Of a stretch of 64,000 nucleotides of DNA, positions 32,706 to 44,723 are shown one piece after another; positions within the stretch are counted from its first letter, which is position 1; the number at the start of each line of letters is the position of its first letter. Where the stretch lies: positions 1 to 64,000 of the forward strand of contig JASJOG010000099.1 in the NCBI GenBank assembly GCA_030142905.1, given 5' to 3'. Below the pieces are notes generated by a model. That model saw only the letters and a program-made list of their open reading frames with translations, made no database searches and was not told the DNA's origin. The stretch comes from Heliopora coerulea (lineage: Eukaryota > Cnidaria > Anthozoa > Scleralcyonacea > Helioporidae). The position numbers were made by a program, and so were the translations under genes.

Positions 32706-35700
32706 GTTGATCGTTTGCTCAGCTTCTATGAAAGCTGACCCAGACGAAGTCTTTAGGGAAGCTGACATATGTCATGGTGATATTTCTTGCAAAGGAAACG
32801 TGAAGGGCAGTTGATTACTCATGACGATGTTTGCTTTGTGTCTTCTTTCTAATTATTCTAGCGTTGTCCAAAGGATGTCGGTGGAGATGGGAACCTCCCT
32901 TGATAGTAACCTCATTTATAGCTTGGTTTTATGACATTCGTTAAACAATTGAGCTTTTTTGTAAGAAGTCTTTTCCTGTTTCGTTTTTCATGATTTGCTT
33001 AAATTCTGTTGAATAAGTCTATTCTCAGAAAGTTAACATTAACCAGGAAAAAGAAAATCATCTTTCTGGATTTCATTCTTTCGAAACATTGCATTTCTTT
33101 CCCAGTTTCAGTGCCGAAACGAAGTGGACTCCAGCCATGGGTATCTGATTTTGAGTATTTTATTATAAGGCCATGTTGCTGATTATGTCGCTCGCGTTGG
33201 GAGGTGGTGAATATTTGTATTTTAAGGACATCTGCTGTCTACATGCTCGAATCGTCTGCAGGAAGGATTTTTTAAGGATTTAGTCAAAAGATGACAAGAC
33301 TCACGCATCTGAAGTACTTGAGGTAATTTAGAAAGGTTAGAACACTATGAAAAAAGCTCACCGCACTTGTTACATTGTGTCAACTTTTCCTTGGTAACAA
33401 ATTTCAAAAGGGCACGAGCCATTTCGTAAATATTGAGGGATATGACCAGACGAATACAAGTTTTTTCTTGTAGGAAGGTTTTTTGTATATAGCAATCTAC
33501 CTTTATAATCTTCCTATATTGAATAAATTGGAGCTCGTAGCAATCGCCGCGTTGGATATTCCATTGAACATTAAAAGTTTTCTTTACACGTGGTTTGGTG
33601 AGGCTAATTGCTGGACAACTTCCCGTTCAAGTAAGTCACTCAAAATTGTTTTTATGTTAAATTTTATGAAATGTAGATTTAAAATGGGTATCAGGTACTT
33701 GAAACTTTTAGTAACGCTTGTGTTTATTCATTTCAGAGTTAGTTTTATAAATCCATTAAATCAAATAAAAGTCTTGAGTGCTTGAATGTGGAACACCACT
33801 GTTTGGAAGCTGAATTCGATCTCCAAGTCATCCATTCAACATCGGATTCAAAAGGTTTGAACGACGAAATAGTCTGAAAATGCTGCTGTCATTTTGCCTC
33901 GTTTTGAAGTCGCCACAGTCTCTTTCTATAGACTCGTTTTACATCAGCCCAACCACGACTCTTTCCGAATTCTTTTGAACTCTCTCGGATTACTTTTTCT
34001 CATGACGAGAAATGGTGGACATGAAACTAGTACCCAGGTTCCACGTAGCAAATTTCTCGCGCTTATAGGGAAAATGGCTACCATCTCCTAATATTAATTG
34101 CGAAACCTTAAAATCACACACCACAATGAGGAGAAGTCTGAAAGGAAAGACGAAGAATACAATGCAAGACGAGGTTTTATACGCTACTCAAACAAGATTG
34201 AAACGAGTTCGGAAATGCCTCATGTGATCTGATATTTAGGAATATTCGAAAAGAAAGGTCAGTCAATTTTTAGTTCGCCATATTGACTTCTGCTGTAGTG
34301 GCAGTCTAAACTTTATATCGAAAACTGCAACGATCTTAACATCTATGAAATGTTTCTTAAAATATTTAAAAACCATACAAGTTGTATTGTTTATAAAAGA
34401 TAGATACGAGTAGCTAACTTCAAAATTGAAGGTGCTATGAAGATATATTTCCATTTTCCCATTGTAACCCCTATGAATCTTGAATAAGAATTCAGATTAA
34501 ACTTTTGCAAAGTCAGCAAGAGTTACGCGCATGCGTGCACATTATTTCTCACCACGGATCTCCGGAACAAGATTCTACATCGTAATCGATCACTGGTTAT
34601 CGCTCGCAACGTAGTCGAATGAGAGAGCGAGACCAAACCAAGGGGCTTCCCTGGATATGTTCCTTTGAGATTGTCGGTTGATAACTTAGCAGTAACGGGA
34701 AAAAAACTGAAAGTGACATCAATGGAGAGGAATCCCTGGATGTTTTCGAAAATGTTCGTGTGCTTTTTTGTAGGTAGAGCAAAATGTTAACTAGTCTTGT
34801 GGCCTCAATAATTTTTTTTAGTTATTTTGCCTCTCGCGAATCGCAATTATCTTGAATCCTGTTTTCCCTCCTCCATCTTCATGTCTGGTTGATTAACGTT
34901 TTAGGTAGCAAATGGTTTGCGTCGGTACCTGATTGGATTTTTTAAAAGGTAGAATTACTGCTTCACATACAGCAACGTCCAGTATTAATATCAGTTACGT
35001 TATCACTGTGGTAAAAAACCTTACCTCCAATTGTCAGTTTCTCATTGTTCTATTTTCTACGACACAAAATCTTTAAACTTTTCAGTTCCAGGAAAATTTA
35101 TATTTGCCCTATGTCTTAAAATTGATTGAATTGTGTGGCTCACAGATAGTTGATAGGGTTTTTCAATTTCAAAAAAGTAGTTTTGTTAACGACAACAGTG
35201 TAATTTTGGCAGATAAAGGCTTCAAAATACCTGGACATCTTCAATATTATGTACTTCGTTGGTAAACGTTCCTATGGAACACATACAATGGGCACTTGAG
35301 GTTAAGAGGAATTTTTTTAGTCAAAACGTTGTTCAAATATTATGATTAAAATAATTTGAATGCAAGTAATCACAAAGCGTTAACCTTAATTATGCTTTTT
35401 TAGCAAAAATTGCTTTACTACTTATCACCATAGAGTGTAAGATGGCAAAAAAAAGCAAGTGAGGAACACATGCATTTTTATTCCGAGAGTAAACATTCAT
35501 GTCATTGTCTATAAACACTTCGTGGGAATACTCGCAAAAATCCTTTTACCAAAATTAATGTTAGATGTATGTTTTTTTGATGAGTTATTTATGGTGCCAT
35601 GTTACTTCCATCTAATAAAGATTCGTTAAAAATCGTTCCATTTTTTTATAATATGGATGTTTTATAACTGTGTTCAGAAATGTCCATGTAACCGTGGTTA

Positions 35701-35930
35701 GCAAAATGTACAATTTAATAGTTTCTAATGGCTTTGAATAAATTTTTATCTGTAAAATTTTTCATCAACAAATTTTATCTTTCATCCCACTGTGACTTTC
35801 TGTTGTTAATAAATTTAAATAGTGGCTTCTTGAGAAGTTTACTTAAACTGTCCAAAATATTTTATTAATTCAAAAACTTGCTTTAGACAAAAAAGAAGAA
35901 TCGGTCGATTTTATTGTAATTATAAGCTAA
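32706..35930. other. presumed intron, no feature
   Basis: AT-rich. ORFs up to 100 aa at 33483-33785 are motif-free and I do not regard them as genes. Confidence 0.4.
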
Positions 35931-35939
35931 ACATTGAGC

Positions 35940-36055
35940 TACTGAGACTACTGAGCTATCTTGCGAGTTCAACGTGGTTAGAGCGTCCCACAGGTCATCA
36001 GCACTTTTAAGGTTTGATCCCCCTTCCGGGGCTCAGAAAGTGTTTGTCCCAGGTC
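35940..36055 (+). repeat. degenerate tRNA-derived SINE fragment
   Basis: GTGGTTAGAGCGTCCCACAG followed by AAGGTTTGATCCCC and GGGGCTCAGAAA, the same family as 61262-61350 and 61512-61590 but more decayed. Confidence 0.65.
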
Positions 36056-37703
36056 TTAGGTTGTTGAACGTATAATAAACATGCATCAATATCTCGCAGC
36101 TCTCATATGCAGAATGTTGGTCATTTTATTTGTACTTTATTGATAGGGCATGCTTCTTTCACCCTTTATAAAACGGTAAATTTTAACGAATATTTTTTTT
36201 ATGGCCTTTACTGTTGCGATATCTTACTTTATATCTACTATTCTATTGATATTAAATTTTAAACGAGAACTCAAACTAAGAATTATACATACCATCTTTT
36301 CAGGCTCTGCATTTTCAATAGGAAATTCCAGTCACGTATGGAAAGCATATAGTTCTCAGAAATATCGCTACAAAATTATCAATCAAAATTAATATTTAAG
36401 GATCTATTTGGCCAATTCTCCCATGTATCGATGAGGAACTACATACGTTTGTTAGAACATTTATTAATAGATAAGTTGATTGACATTTAATTAGGAGCAC
36501 GAGGTTCACCAAGTAATATGATCTCATATGATAAACTGCAGTCTACACGTGAGAGCGCGTTGGACGGGTAAAACTGTTGTAGGGTTATTCTGTTTTGTTT
36601 ATTCTGTTTGCTAACCTGTGAATCATAGTTGGAGATTTAAGACTGTTTAAAGATATAGAACGCGGAAACCCGGCAAGAAGTAAGTAAAGATAACGGTTTA
36701 TATGTAATTTACGTATTAGGCTAATAGGATAGCTTAGCACGTGTAAGCTATTTTATATTTAGCCATATTTTGTTAATTCTTTTTCTTAGATCGAATAATT
36801 CATCTTAAATTCATCATAATTCATTTTAATACCATCACGATAAATATTCCACAAATTATAGGATTCCGTGTACTGCGTTCTATTACTGAGAAACCATCCC
36901 GGTTTCCCATCAAATTCTAGAATATTTTTGTATTTGTAGCACTCTCAATTATACGCTTGCACGAAGATCGATATGTCTATACCATGTATCTTCCTCTGCA
37001 CATGGATCTACATCTACATAAACATTTCCGTCAACATCTACGTTTATACCTATAGCTACCTCTGCGTCTATGTATCTTTCTTCCTCTGCATCTGTATCTA
37101 CATAGAGATCTGAACTCAGCATCTGCAACTAATATATTTGCAAATATTTAACTAGTGACATTTTGATTCTCTTGTTTACCAACATTTCACCTATTATAAG
37201 TGAGACTTGGATGGTGCCAAATATTGGTGACTCATATTGTCATTTATGACCTCTGTATTGCTTGTTATTTTGAAAAGTTTTGCGGAAGCCTACGAGCTAG
37301 ATTTTCGAATGAATGAATTTATATTACTTTTATCTACAAGGACAAAGAATCCAGCGTAAAGATTGTTGATTTGGAAAATAATCTACCTTGAAACGATTAA
37401 AAAAAATATAAAGTTATTTCAGAAGTAAGCACTTCTCCAGGTAAAAATGAGTGAGTAAATGAAGGGTCTCAGAAATAAGAAACAAGGTATATCCCCAGTT
37501 AAACAAACACAAAGAGATCGGATCGTTGAACGTATCACAACGTCGAATACCTACAGTTAAATAAAAAGTTGGCAGACACTTAGGCTCAGAATATTCAACT
37601 CACATATTCACAAACACCGCCCATGTCATGGCAACGTGCTTTTCACGTGAAAAACCAGTTAAAGTGTATAGTATACTTACATCAGCGGTGATTTTATAAC
37701 AAT
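36056..37703. other. presumed intron
   Basis: No gene. 36965-37125 is low-complexity, built on ATCTACAT/CTCTGCAT variants. Confidence 0.4.
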
Positions 37704-37708
37704 GGCTT

Positions 37709-37893
37709 CAGGGACGGCGAAGCCGGGAGGCTGCAGGGGCTGTAGCCCCCCCCCCCCCCCCACTTTTTTCCAAATGTAATTTTGAAACAACTACGCTTTA
37801 AAACACTTGTTGTGCGATTTCCCAGAGAAGCATACAAAATGCTGTATTTTTATCTTAAGCCCCCCCACTCGTAATTCCGCTCCGCCGTCCCTG
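37709..37893. mobile_element. MITE with CAGGGACGGCG ends (hAT-like, 5-bp duplication)
   Basis: 185 bp with inverted ends CAGGGACGGCG(A/G)AG, flanked by GGCTT on both sides (37704-37708, 37894-37898). Contains a run of about 17 C at 37746-37762. Non-coding. Confidence 0.75.
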
Positions 37894-38201
37894 GGCTTAG
37901 AGATAGATGTATTCTTAGGTTTTAGTCTGACAGAATTCCCGTGGGTCAGAAATTTACACAAACCAAGGTGACGGTGCACTAAATCTGTCTGAAAGATTCC
38001 TGAAAGTGATGTAATCCCTTTTATAAGCCTTCTACTGGCCATTGGACATATTGACCAAGGATTTACCAGGCGGGAATTGTAGTCGTAGGATGAATATTAA
38101 TGCCCAGTTCAAGATTCGAATGTGAATAGGGATGACAGGATAAATCACGACAAATAACAAAAAATAAAGAAACTTTACAATACTATTCTACAACCATTAC
38201 T

Positions 38202-38235
38202 AACTCTAACCCTAACCCTTACCCTAATCTTAACT
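38202..38235. repeat. short telomere-like CTAACCC stretch
   Basis: A few imperfect units of CTAACC/TTACCC. Too short to imply a telomere. Confidence 0.45.
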
Positions 38236-38689
38236 AAATACATGTCCATATTACATTTTTAATAAACCAATTTTTCCTAGTGTTATGTCTCATATAATTT
38301 TCCCGCCAATCCTCACTTTACTTGATAATTGAGCCAGCAGTAAACTCTTGAGCATCCTAGTGCGTCCTCTAAACAGCACTCTAGCCGTTATTTCCACTAT
38401 CGGAAAATCCAAGGAGCTCAGTTAGGATCTCAGAAAGAAAATTGTGCACTTCTACAACTCTGGCTTCTCATTATGAGCCATTTCCAAGCTGTTGAATTTA
38501 CAACGAGCATCTGAACAAACAATCGTTCTTAAATATACAGACACATTAGTACACAGAGACATTAGAACACTCAGGACAGAAACACAAATAATTTATTAAC
38601 ACCCAAAGATGAACAAACTTTTGTTTGAATCGTTAGACGGAACCCTAGAACAATTAAAAACTTTTTGGTAAAGGAGTTGGCGACATAAG

Positions 38690-39086
38690 GTGCCAAGTTA
38701 TCTGCATCTACCCGTCAAGATAGTTCTACATCACCATGTGGCCAGAAAGACTGTCGCACAAGGAAGGAGCCTCTGCTCCAAGACCGGCATCGAAAAGAGA
38801 GACTGAAGTTTGCAAGGGACCACCAAGAAAAAGATAAAGCCTTTTGGAGCCGTGTGCTCTGGTTGAATGAGACTAAGATGGAACTCTTGATATAATGATG
38901 CTTAGCAGAGGTGAGGCATCATGTTGTGGGGAATATTTTCCTACAACAGGGACCGATGCACTCAAGAAAATACATGGCATGTTGCGGAAGGAAGATTATC
39001 TAGACATCCTGAAGCCAAATCTCTATATGTCAGTCCGGAAGTTGAAGCATGGTCAGCAATGGGTCTTCCAAAAAGACAATAATCCC
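38690..39086 (+). pseudogene. Tc1/mariner transposase, 5' part
   Basis: Shifting frames give RLKFARDHQEKDKAFWSRVLWLNETKMEL (about 38800-38890), where the position of the first catalytic Asp reads Asn, then GTDALKKIHGMLRKEDYLDILKPN and WVFQKDNNP (to 39086), where the reading breaks off at the second Asp region. Interrupted by the Crypton-like element. Confidence 0.8.
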
Positions 39087-39354
39087 CTCGCCCACCTCGT
39101 GAAGCGCGGTGCGGGGGTACTAATCTTGACGTGCGTGGATTCCTTTTACACGCGTGGTGATTACTAGGGAGAAAAATTTTCGCTTTGTGTATATATCTTT
39201 CTTTATCCCCTCGCCCACCGCGCGAAGCGTGGTGAGAAGGCCGAAGGCCCGAGTGGGCGAGGGTACTAACCTTGACATGCGTGGAGTCCTTTTACACGCG
39301 TAGTGATTACTAGAGAGAAAAATTTTCGCTTTGTGTATATATCTTTCTTTGTGA

Positions 39355-39380
39355 TATATATATATATATATATATATATC
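39355..39380. repeat. (TA)n microsatellite
   Basis: TA run inside the Crypton-like element. Confidence 0.85.
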
Positions 39381-39779
39381 CATGGTGTCTGGTCACTCAA
39401 AAATGCCGTGTGCAAGCTCGGGGACTGGTATGTTGTTGAACAAACCGTACTTAGGTATCGTATTGAAGCAAATCGATTTGGCCTGGTTCTTTTTTCCCTT
39501 GTATGGATCTCGCAGACGTTGTTTACATCGTTTGAACACTGAAGCCAGTAAATGATTTAAGACAGGCATACGAAATGGCTTTCTTGGTGCTTGCGACTGG
39601 TATCACTTTAGAGGGCCATCTTAGTAACTGGACAATTTATGACTTGAAAAAGCTGTTCTAAAAGACATCTATTTGGAAAATGCTTTGGCCAACTGTTCAC
39701 TTTTTTCAGCAACGCTTTGTCTTCGTTCTTTCTGATGAATATGAACAAAAGACGTAAGGGAGCTCGCTTGCTCTCAGAA

Positions 39780-40231
39780 CATTTGCTAAGCGACTAAGTG
39801 TAAACGACATTCTTCGTTAAAGTTGAATAGATGCTGACTTGTATGAATCTCGAGACTTTTCACGTTCTGGCAGCAAATTATCTAAGCTACACAATCACAG
39901 GTACGTCTGAATCGAGTAGCTTTGAAATGTAAATTCTGCGAACGGAAGTGTTTTGAGCAGCTTTCAAAAGTAACTTCGCGACTTCATTCTTCCCTAACGG
40001 AGACTTTTTGAACCAAATATTATCGCCTGGATTTTGCTGGTGTTTATTGGTAAAGTAGAATGAAGATTCTGCTTCATTCATCTCTGTATTACGATTATTT
40101 TTGAACATTTTGCAGTATTTAAGCGGACAGCGTTCATGGTCAATTGTTTGAGAAGTGGGATAGAACACTTGCCATCCAGAAGAGTTGTCAAGGCCATGAC
40201 AGTCTTTGGATGCTTTCTCCGCTTTCCACAC
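39780..40231 (-). pseudogene. tyrosine recombinase C-terminal remnant (DUF3504/Crypton type)
   Basis: Minus-strand frame from 40231 contains CKMFKNNRNTEMNEAESSFY, NPGDNIWFKKSPLGKNEVAK, then SVRRIYISKLLDSDVPVIV, the (H)SVRK...LLD block holding the catalytic Arg. After a stop and frame change, SRDSYKSASIQL follows (about 39845-39810), matching the tyrosine-bearing SY.SAS end of this family. A short internal deletion has removed the residues before SVRR. Inactive. Confidence 0.7.
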
Positions 40232-41274
40232 TAAAATTTCATTGCCTCAATCAGGATTTTTTTGGCTATGAAATGTCACCCCATTGAAGACATTAAGATG
40301 TATTTTTGGCTCGAAACAAAAATGCAAGGTAAGCAGTCACCAGGTAACTCGCTGCAAAGCTACTTGTTTTTGGTCACCAAATTATCCTTCGGCAAAACAG
40401 TTGTCCGCTTCAGTCTTTTTCACTTCAAGAGTGATTTGTGCATGATGACCTTTACCGTATTCGATCGGTAATGCTTTCATCAGGATTTTAAAACTTCTCA
40501 AAAGAGTTTAAAGCCGTCTGTGTGTAAATTCACTGTTGAACCCATTGTGTTGAGGTGCCACTGAATGCTTAGTTGAAAATACGCAAGAGTTGCAGGTTTA
40601 TATGCCATTTTTCATTTTTATTGATGTTTTGCCTTGGAAAAAGTACGTCTTTTACTTCCCTCTTCTCGTTCTTCTTTCGACAATACTTGCACCAGGTTTG
40701 CTTGTAGTATTTTGTTTTATGTTTTGTATTTTCCGATATTTGGTCAGCGATAAAACTGCAGAACTCGTTCATGTTTTCTTTGTTTACTTCGTTGATTTCG
40801 TAATTCGTTTCATCTTCGTCACCAAAGTCTTGTACTACCGGATGAATACTTAGCATAAACCCTTATCACAGCAGATCTTAAAGACATTTGTAACCAACTT
40901 TGGGGTAATGTATATTTTATCAATTTTTTAAGTCAAAAAAATGTCCGAAAAATATTCAATCATGAGCTGTCAGTAATGCCGGTATCCGTTTAATAATCTG
41001 TGAGAATGCTCCACTTTTAAGACGGAAAGTCTGTTTGGATTGTTGCTTATTTTCAATCAAATTCTGTGTGGATTTTTTTTCTTGCATGTCCTCTTCCAGT
41101 TATAGTCAGGAGGATTTGTCTTTTTTAGAATTTTGAAAACTTATCATTGTTACTAGGATTCTCCAGAGATTTTTTTGAAGGGTGGGCGAGGAGTTGTTGC
41201 GTGCACGTATTTCTAGTTCTTAGTATCCATACAAAGTAGCCGCAAAATGACTTAAAGGCAACAAGGAGAAGGTA

Positions 41275-41722
41275 ACGAGTTGCTGTCACAAAATTCTGAC
41301 CTAAATCCCATCAAAGATTTGTGGACTGCACTTGGAGTGGCAGAGCAAGCAGGTCAACAAACGTGAAAGAGTTATCCCAATATTGACGGTGGAAGTTGGA
41401 AATGATTCTAGTAGTAGATTTTTAGAAGCTTGCTGAAGACTTCCCCAAGCGCTTAATTTAAGTTAAACAAGTAAGAGGCAATGCAACCAAATACTAACAA
41501 AGTTTACGTAAATCTTTTTGCCTCAGGAATTCTGACTTAGTGAGTAAAAGCTAAAAATACAATTTCTAAGCAATTATTAAAAATCATCACTAATGTAAAT
41601 ATACTCGATACCCTGACTTTGCACGTGAAATGTACGGTGCCATGAAATTGGTGGCGTTGCGAAAATTTTAGTTGAATGTTTTGAGTCTAGGTGTATGTAT
41701 ACTTTGGACTCCAACTGTACCT
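41275..41722 (+). pseudogene. Tc1/mariner transposase, 3' part and right terminus
   Basis: QNSDLNPIKDLWTALGVAEQ at about 41288 is the third catalytic region of Tc1 transposases, with degenerate C-terminal coding and EAMQPNTNK (about 41475). A TATACTTTGGACTCCAACTGTAC end at 41700-41722 resembles a Tc1 terminus. The left terminus was not found. Confidence 0.75.
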
Positions 41723-42149
41723 TTTGACTTTTTAACTATCGCCAACTTTCATTTTTTTCAACATTTGAAAAGGATTATTGTATATTTAATCGAAAAATGT
41801 GCTAGACCGAAGGCATTGATGAAGTAATTCTAGCTTTAGCAATTTGCAAAGGTAAGTCGAGAAGTCACGATCAAATTTTCATCTTTTTTATTCTTGTTGA
41901 CGCCATAAAATCGTCATTAGCAAATGTTCTCAGAGGGAGTCCTTGCGTTGAGGAGAATATCGGTACCCTGCCCACACAAACGCAGCTTCTTTATTTCAAA
42001 ACAAGCTTTGAAATCAGTACACTACCGAACTTTTCATGGCCATTCTTTATCATAAATTCGGCAATCTACCAACTCTTTAACTTTCTGTGCTGTTTTATAC
42101 TGCCTACGCATCATTCCATCTCTATATCACTCTCAACGTTTCTGTCGTA

Positions 42150-43165
42150 GTGTGGTGTATAATTAATAGTTCATTAAGAGAAATTTTGAGTTTAATGAAT
42201 TGCTGGAAATGTGATAGAATATAAACGTAGTATCTGTTAATTACATCATCTTTTTGTTTTATTTTCTCGATTAAAACCGGCGAATATTAAACAATTTCAA
42301 AAAACATGAATGTTTACGTATTTTCCCATCATAGATAATTAACAATATTCGCGTAGGTGTTGCACCAGACATACATTCATTCGCAAATGGATAATGCATT
42401 TAAATCCTATACAACATCGCCATTCATATTGTATATAGTACATATAGTTTACCCGTGAATAACCTTGTAGTCCTTTCAAAGTTCAAAGGCTTAAGATGGA
42501 CGTAGAAGAATTATATTTCAAATGTATTTTTAGACTGATTAGATTTACATTTACAATACTTTGCTTACAGTGATTCCAATTTCACAAGATTTATGAAAAA
42601 TTTTGGTTCAACCCTCTTCAGTTTATTTCTACGAATGATCCTAGTTAAAACAGAAAAGGATCATGTGTACAATGTTATTAATTAAGCTAATATTTCTTGA
42701 AGAATTTCCGAGTTCCAAATCATTATTCAAGTCATTTGTAGATATTTACAAGTGTTTTAGTTGGTTGTCAGGAGGAAAAATTTCTTGCGGGAGATTATCC
42801 AGTTCGTTTTCTGAAAGGTCCCTATAGAAATAAAGTAAAAATATTGGTACATCTCCAGATTGTTTTATTTTTTGAAGGCAACTGTATTTTCGTATAATAT
42901 TGGGTTAGCCAGCAATATTTTTCCGAAATTGCTTTCAATTAGGAAATATCTCATGTGTCAATTCAGTTTTGCTTTAGAAATACTTTGAAAGAAACATTTA
43001 TCAACGCCACACGCACTGACTTCGTAAGGATCAGTGATTAACTATTTCAGCTCCCAAAAATTTGAAATTTTCCAGTTGTCCATCGTACCACATGCTGTAT
43101 ATGCTGTAGACGTGTCTGGCCTGGCCTACAGTGGGCAACTTTAAATATACTGTATTAAAGAAACG
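42150..43165 (-). repeat. duplicated gene segment containing an LRR exon (copy 2)
   Basis: Direct copy of 57120-58105. About 470 bp around the exon (from about 42530 to 43000) is nearly identical, while the flanks are visibly more diverged. Confidence 0.85.
42750..42821 (-). CDS. LRR exon of the GPCR gene (72 nt, duplicate)
   Basis: Encodes one LRR, DLSENELDNLPQEIFPPDNQL plus KHL, between acceptor CTATAG and donor GTAAAT. Phase 2 in and out, so it can be added without shifting frame. Same sequence as 57693-57764. Nearest LRR exon upstream of the transmembrane exon, 15.8 kb away. Confidence 0.75.
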
Positions 43166-43639
43166 GTTCATGATTTGTCATGCTCCATTTAGATATGGAT
43201 AGACGCGGGAGATTGGGAGAGTACGAAGAAAGTGAAAGAGTATTTCGAGAAGATAGCCGAGAGCAACTCTAGATTTTTGAGTGTCACTCAAGAATGCCGT
43301 GTGCAAGCTTTGAAACTGGTATGTTCTTGACTAAAACTTAGGTTACTTAGGTCCGTATTTAAGCAAATCGATTTGGCCTGGTTCTTTTTTCCCTTGTATG
43401 GATCTCGCAGACGTTGTTTACATCGTTTGAACACTGAAGCCAGTAAATGATTTAAGACAGGCATACGAAATGGCTTTCTTGGTGCTTTCGACTGGTATCA
43501 CTTTAGAGGGCCATCTTAGTAACTGGACAATTTATGACTTGAAAAAGCTGTTCTAAAAGACATCTATTTGGAAAATGCTTTGGCCAACTGTTCACTTTTT
43601 TCAGCAACGCTTTGTCTTCGTTCTTTCTGATGAATATGA

Positions 43640-44275
43640 ACAAAAGACGTAAGGGAGCTCGCTTGCTCTCAGAACATTTGCTAAGCGACTAAGTGTAAAC
43701 GACATTCTTCGTTAAAGTTGAATAGATGCTGACTTGTATGAATCTCGAGACTTTTCACGTTCTGGCAGCAAATTATCTAAGCTACACAATCACAGGTACG
43801 TCTGAATCGAGTAGCTTTGAAATGTAAATTCTGCGAACGGAAGTGTTTTGAGCAGCTTTCAAAAGTAACTTCGCGACTTCATTCTTCCCTAACGGAGACT
43901 TTTTGAACCAAATATTATCGCCTGGATTTTGCTGGTGTTTATTGGTAAAGTCGAGTAAAGATTCTAGTTCATTCATCTCTGCAAGAAGATTGCTATTAAA
44001 TATTTTGTAGTATTTAACCGCACAACGTTCATGGTCAATTGTTTGAATAATGGAATAAAACATTCATCGTCCAGAAGACTTGTCCAGGCCGTGAGAGACT
44101 TTGGATGCTCTCTCCGCTTTCCACACAAAGATTTTATTGCCTCATTCAGGATCGTTCTCCGTATGAAATTTCGCTCCACTGAAGACGTCCGGATGTATTT
44201 CTGTCTCGAAACTAAAATGCAAGGTGAACAGCGACCAGGTAACCCGTTGCAAAAATACTTGTCCTTGGTCACCAA
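43640..44275 (-). pseudogene. tyrosine recombinase remnant (copy 2)
   Basis: Two overlapping frames encode TTKYLIAIFLQR, FTNKHQQNPGDNIWFKKSPLGK, NEVAKLLLKAAQNTSVRR and LLDSDVPVIV, then a stop and the SRDSYKSASIQL segment as in copy 1. The same internal deletion before SVRR occurs in both copies, so they descend from an already defective parent. Confidence 0.7.
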
Positions 44276-44723
44276 ACTATCCTTCGACGTCGGCGGAACA
44301 GTTGTCCACTTCAGTTTTTCTCGCTTCTCGAGTGGCTTGTGGATGAAGACCTTTACCGTATTCGAACAGTAATGCTTTCATCAGGATTTTAAATCCTCTC
44401 AAGAAAGTTTAAAAGTTTTAAGCAGCCTTCTTTTTGCAAATTTCCCGTCGAACCCTTTGGGTCGAGGAGCCGCTGAATACTCAGTTGAAAATGCGTGAGA
44501 GTTGCAGGCTTGTGCACTTCGCCATTTTTCTTTTTTACGAAAGTTTTACTGAGGAAAAATATACGTATTTTACTTCTTTCTACCCATTCTTTCGACCAAA
44601 ACTTAAACAAGGTTTGTTTGTCATATTTTGTTTTGCATAATGTATTTTTTCCATTTTCAGTCAGCAATAAAGATTCCAAACACGTTAATGTTTTCTTTGT
44701 TTATTTCGTCGGTTTCGTAATTC

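Larger units (their letters stand above)
39087..41274 (-). mobile_element. Crypton-like (tyrosine recombinase) element, copy 1
   Basis: Inserted between the two halves of the Tc1 transposase. The left side has a CCTCGCCCACC-type end duplicated in tandem (39087 and 39205) with a TACACGCGT(G/A)GTGATTACTAG box. The right side near 41180-41215 has GGGTGGGCGAGG followed by TGCGTGCACGTATTTCTAG. Large parts recur at 43278-46826 and inverted at 56550-57115. It carries a minus-strand recombinase gene remnant. Cryptons normally lack terminal inverted repeats, so the assignment rests on the coding remnant; the right boundary is approximate. Confidence 0.6.

Noticed and set aside
33483..33785. 100-aa ORF as a gene
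   Set aside because: AT-rich, motif-free, inside the presumed receptor intron.
38202..38235. telomere or interstitial telomere array
   Set aside because: Only a few imperfect CTAACC-type units; no other subtelomeric sign.
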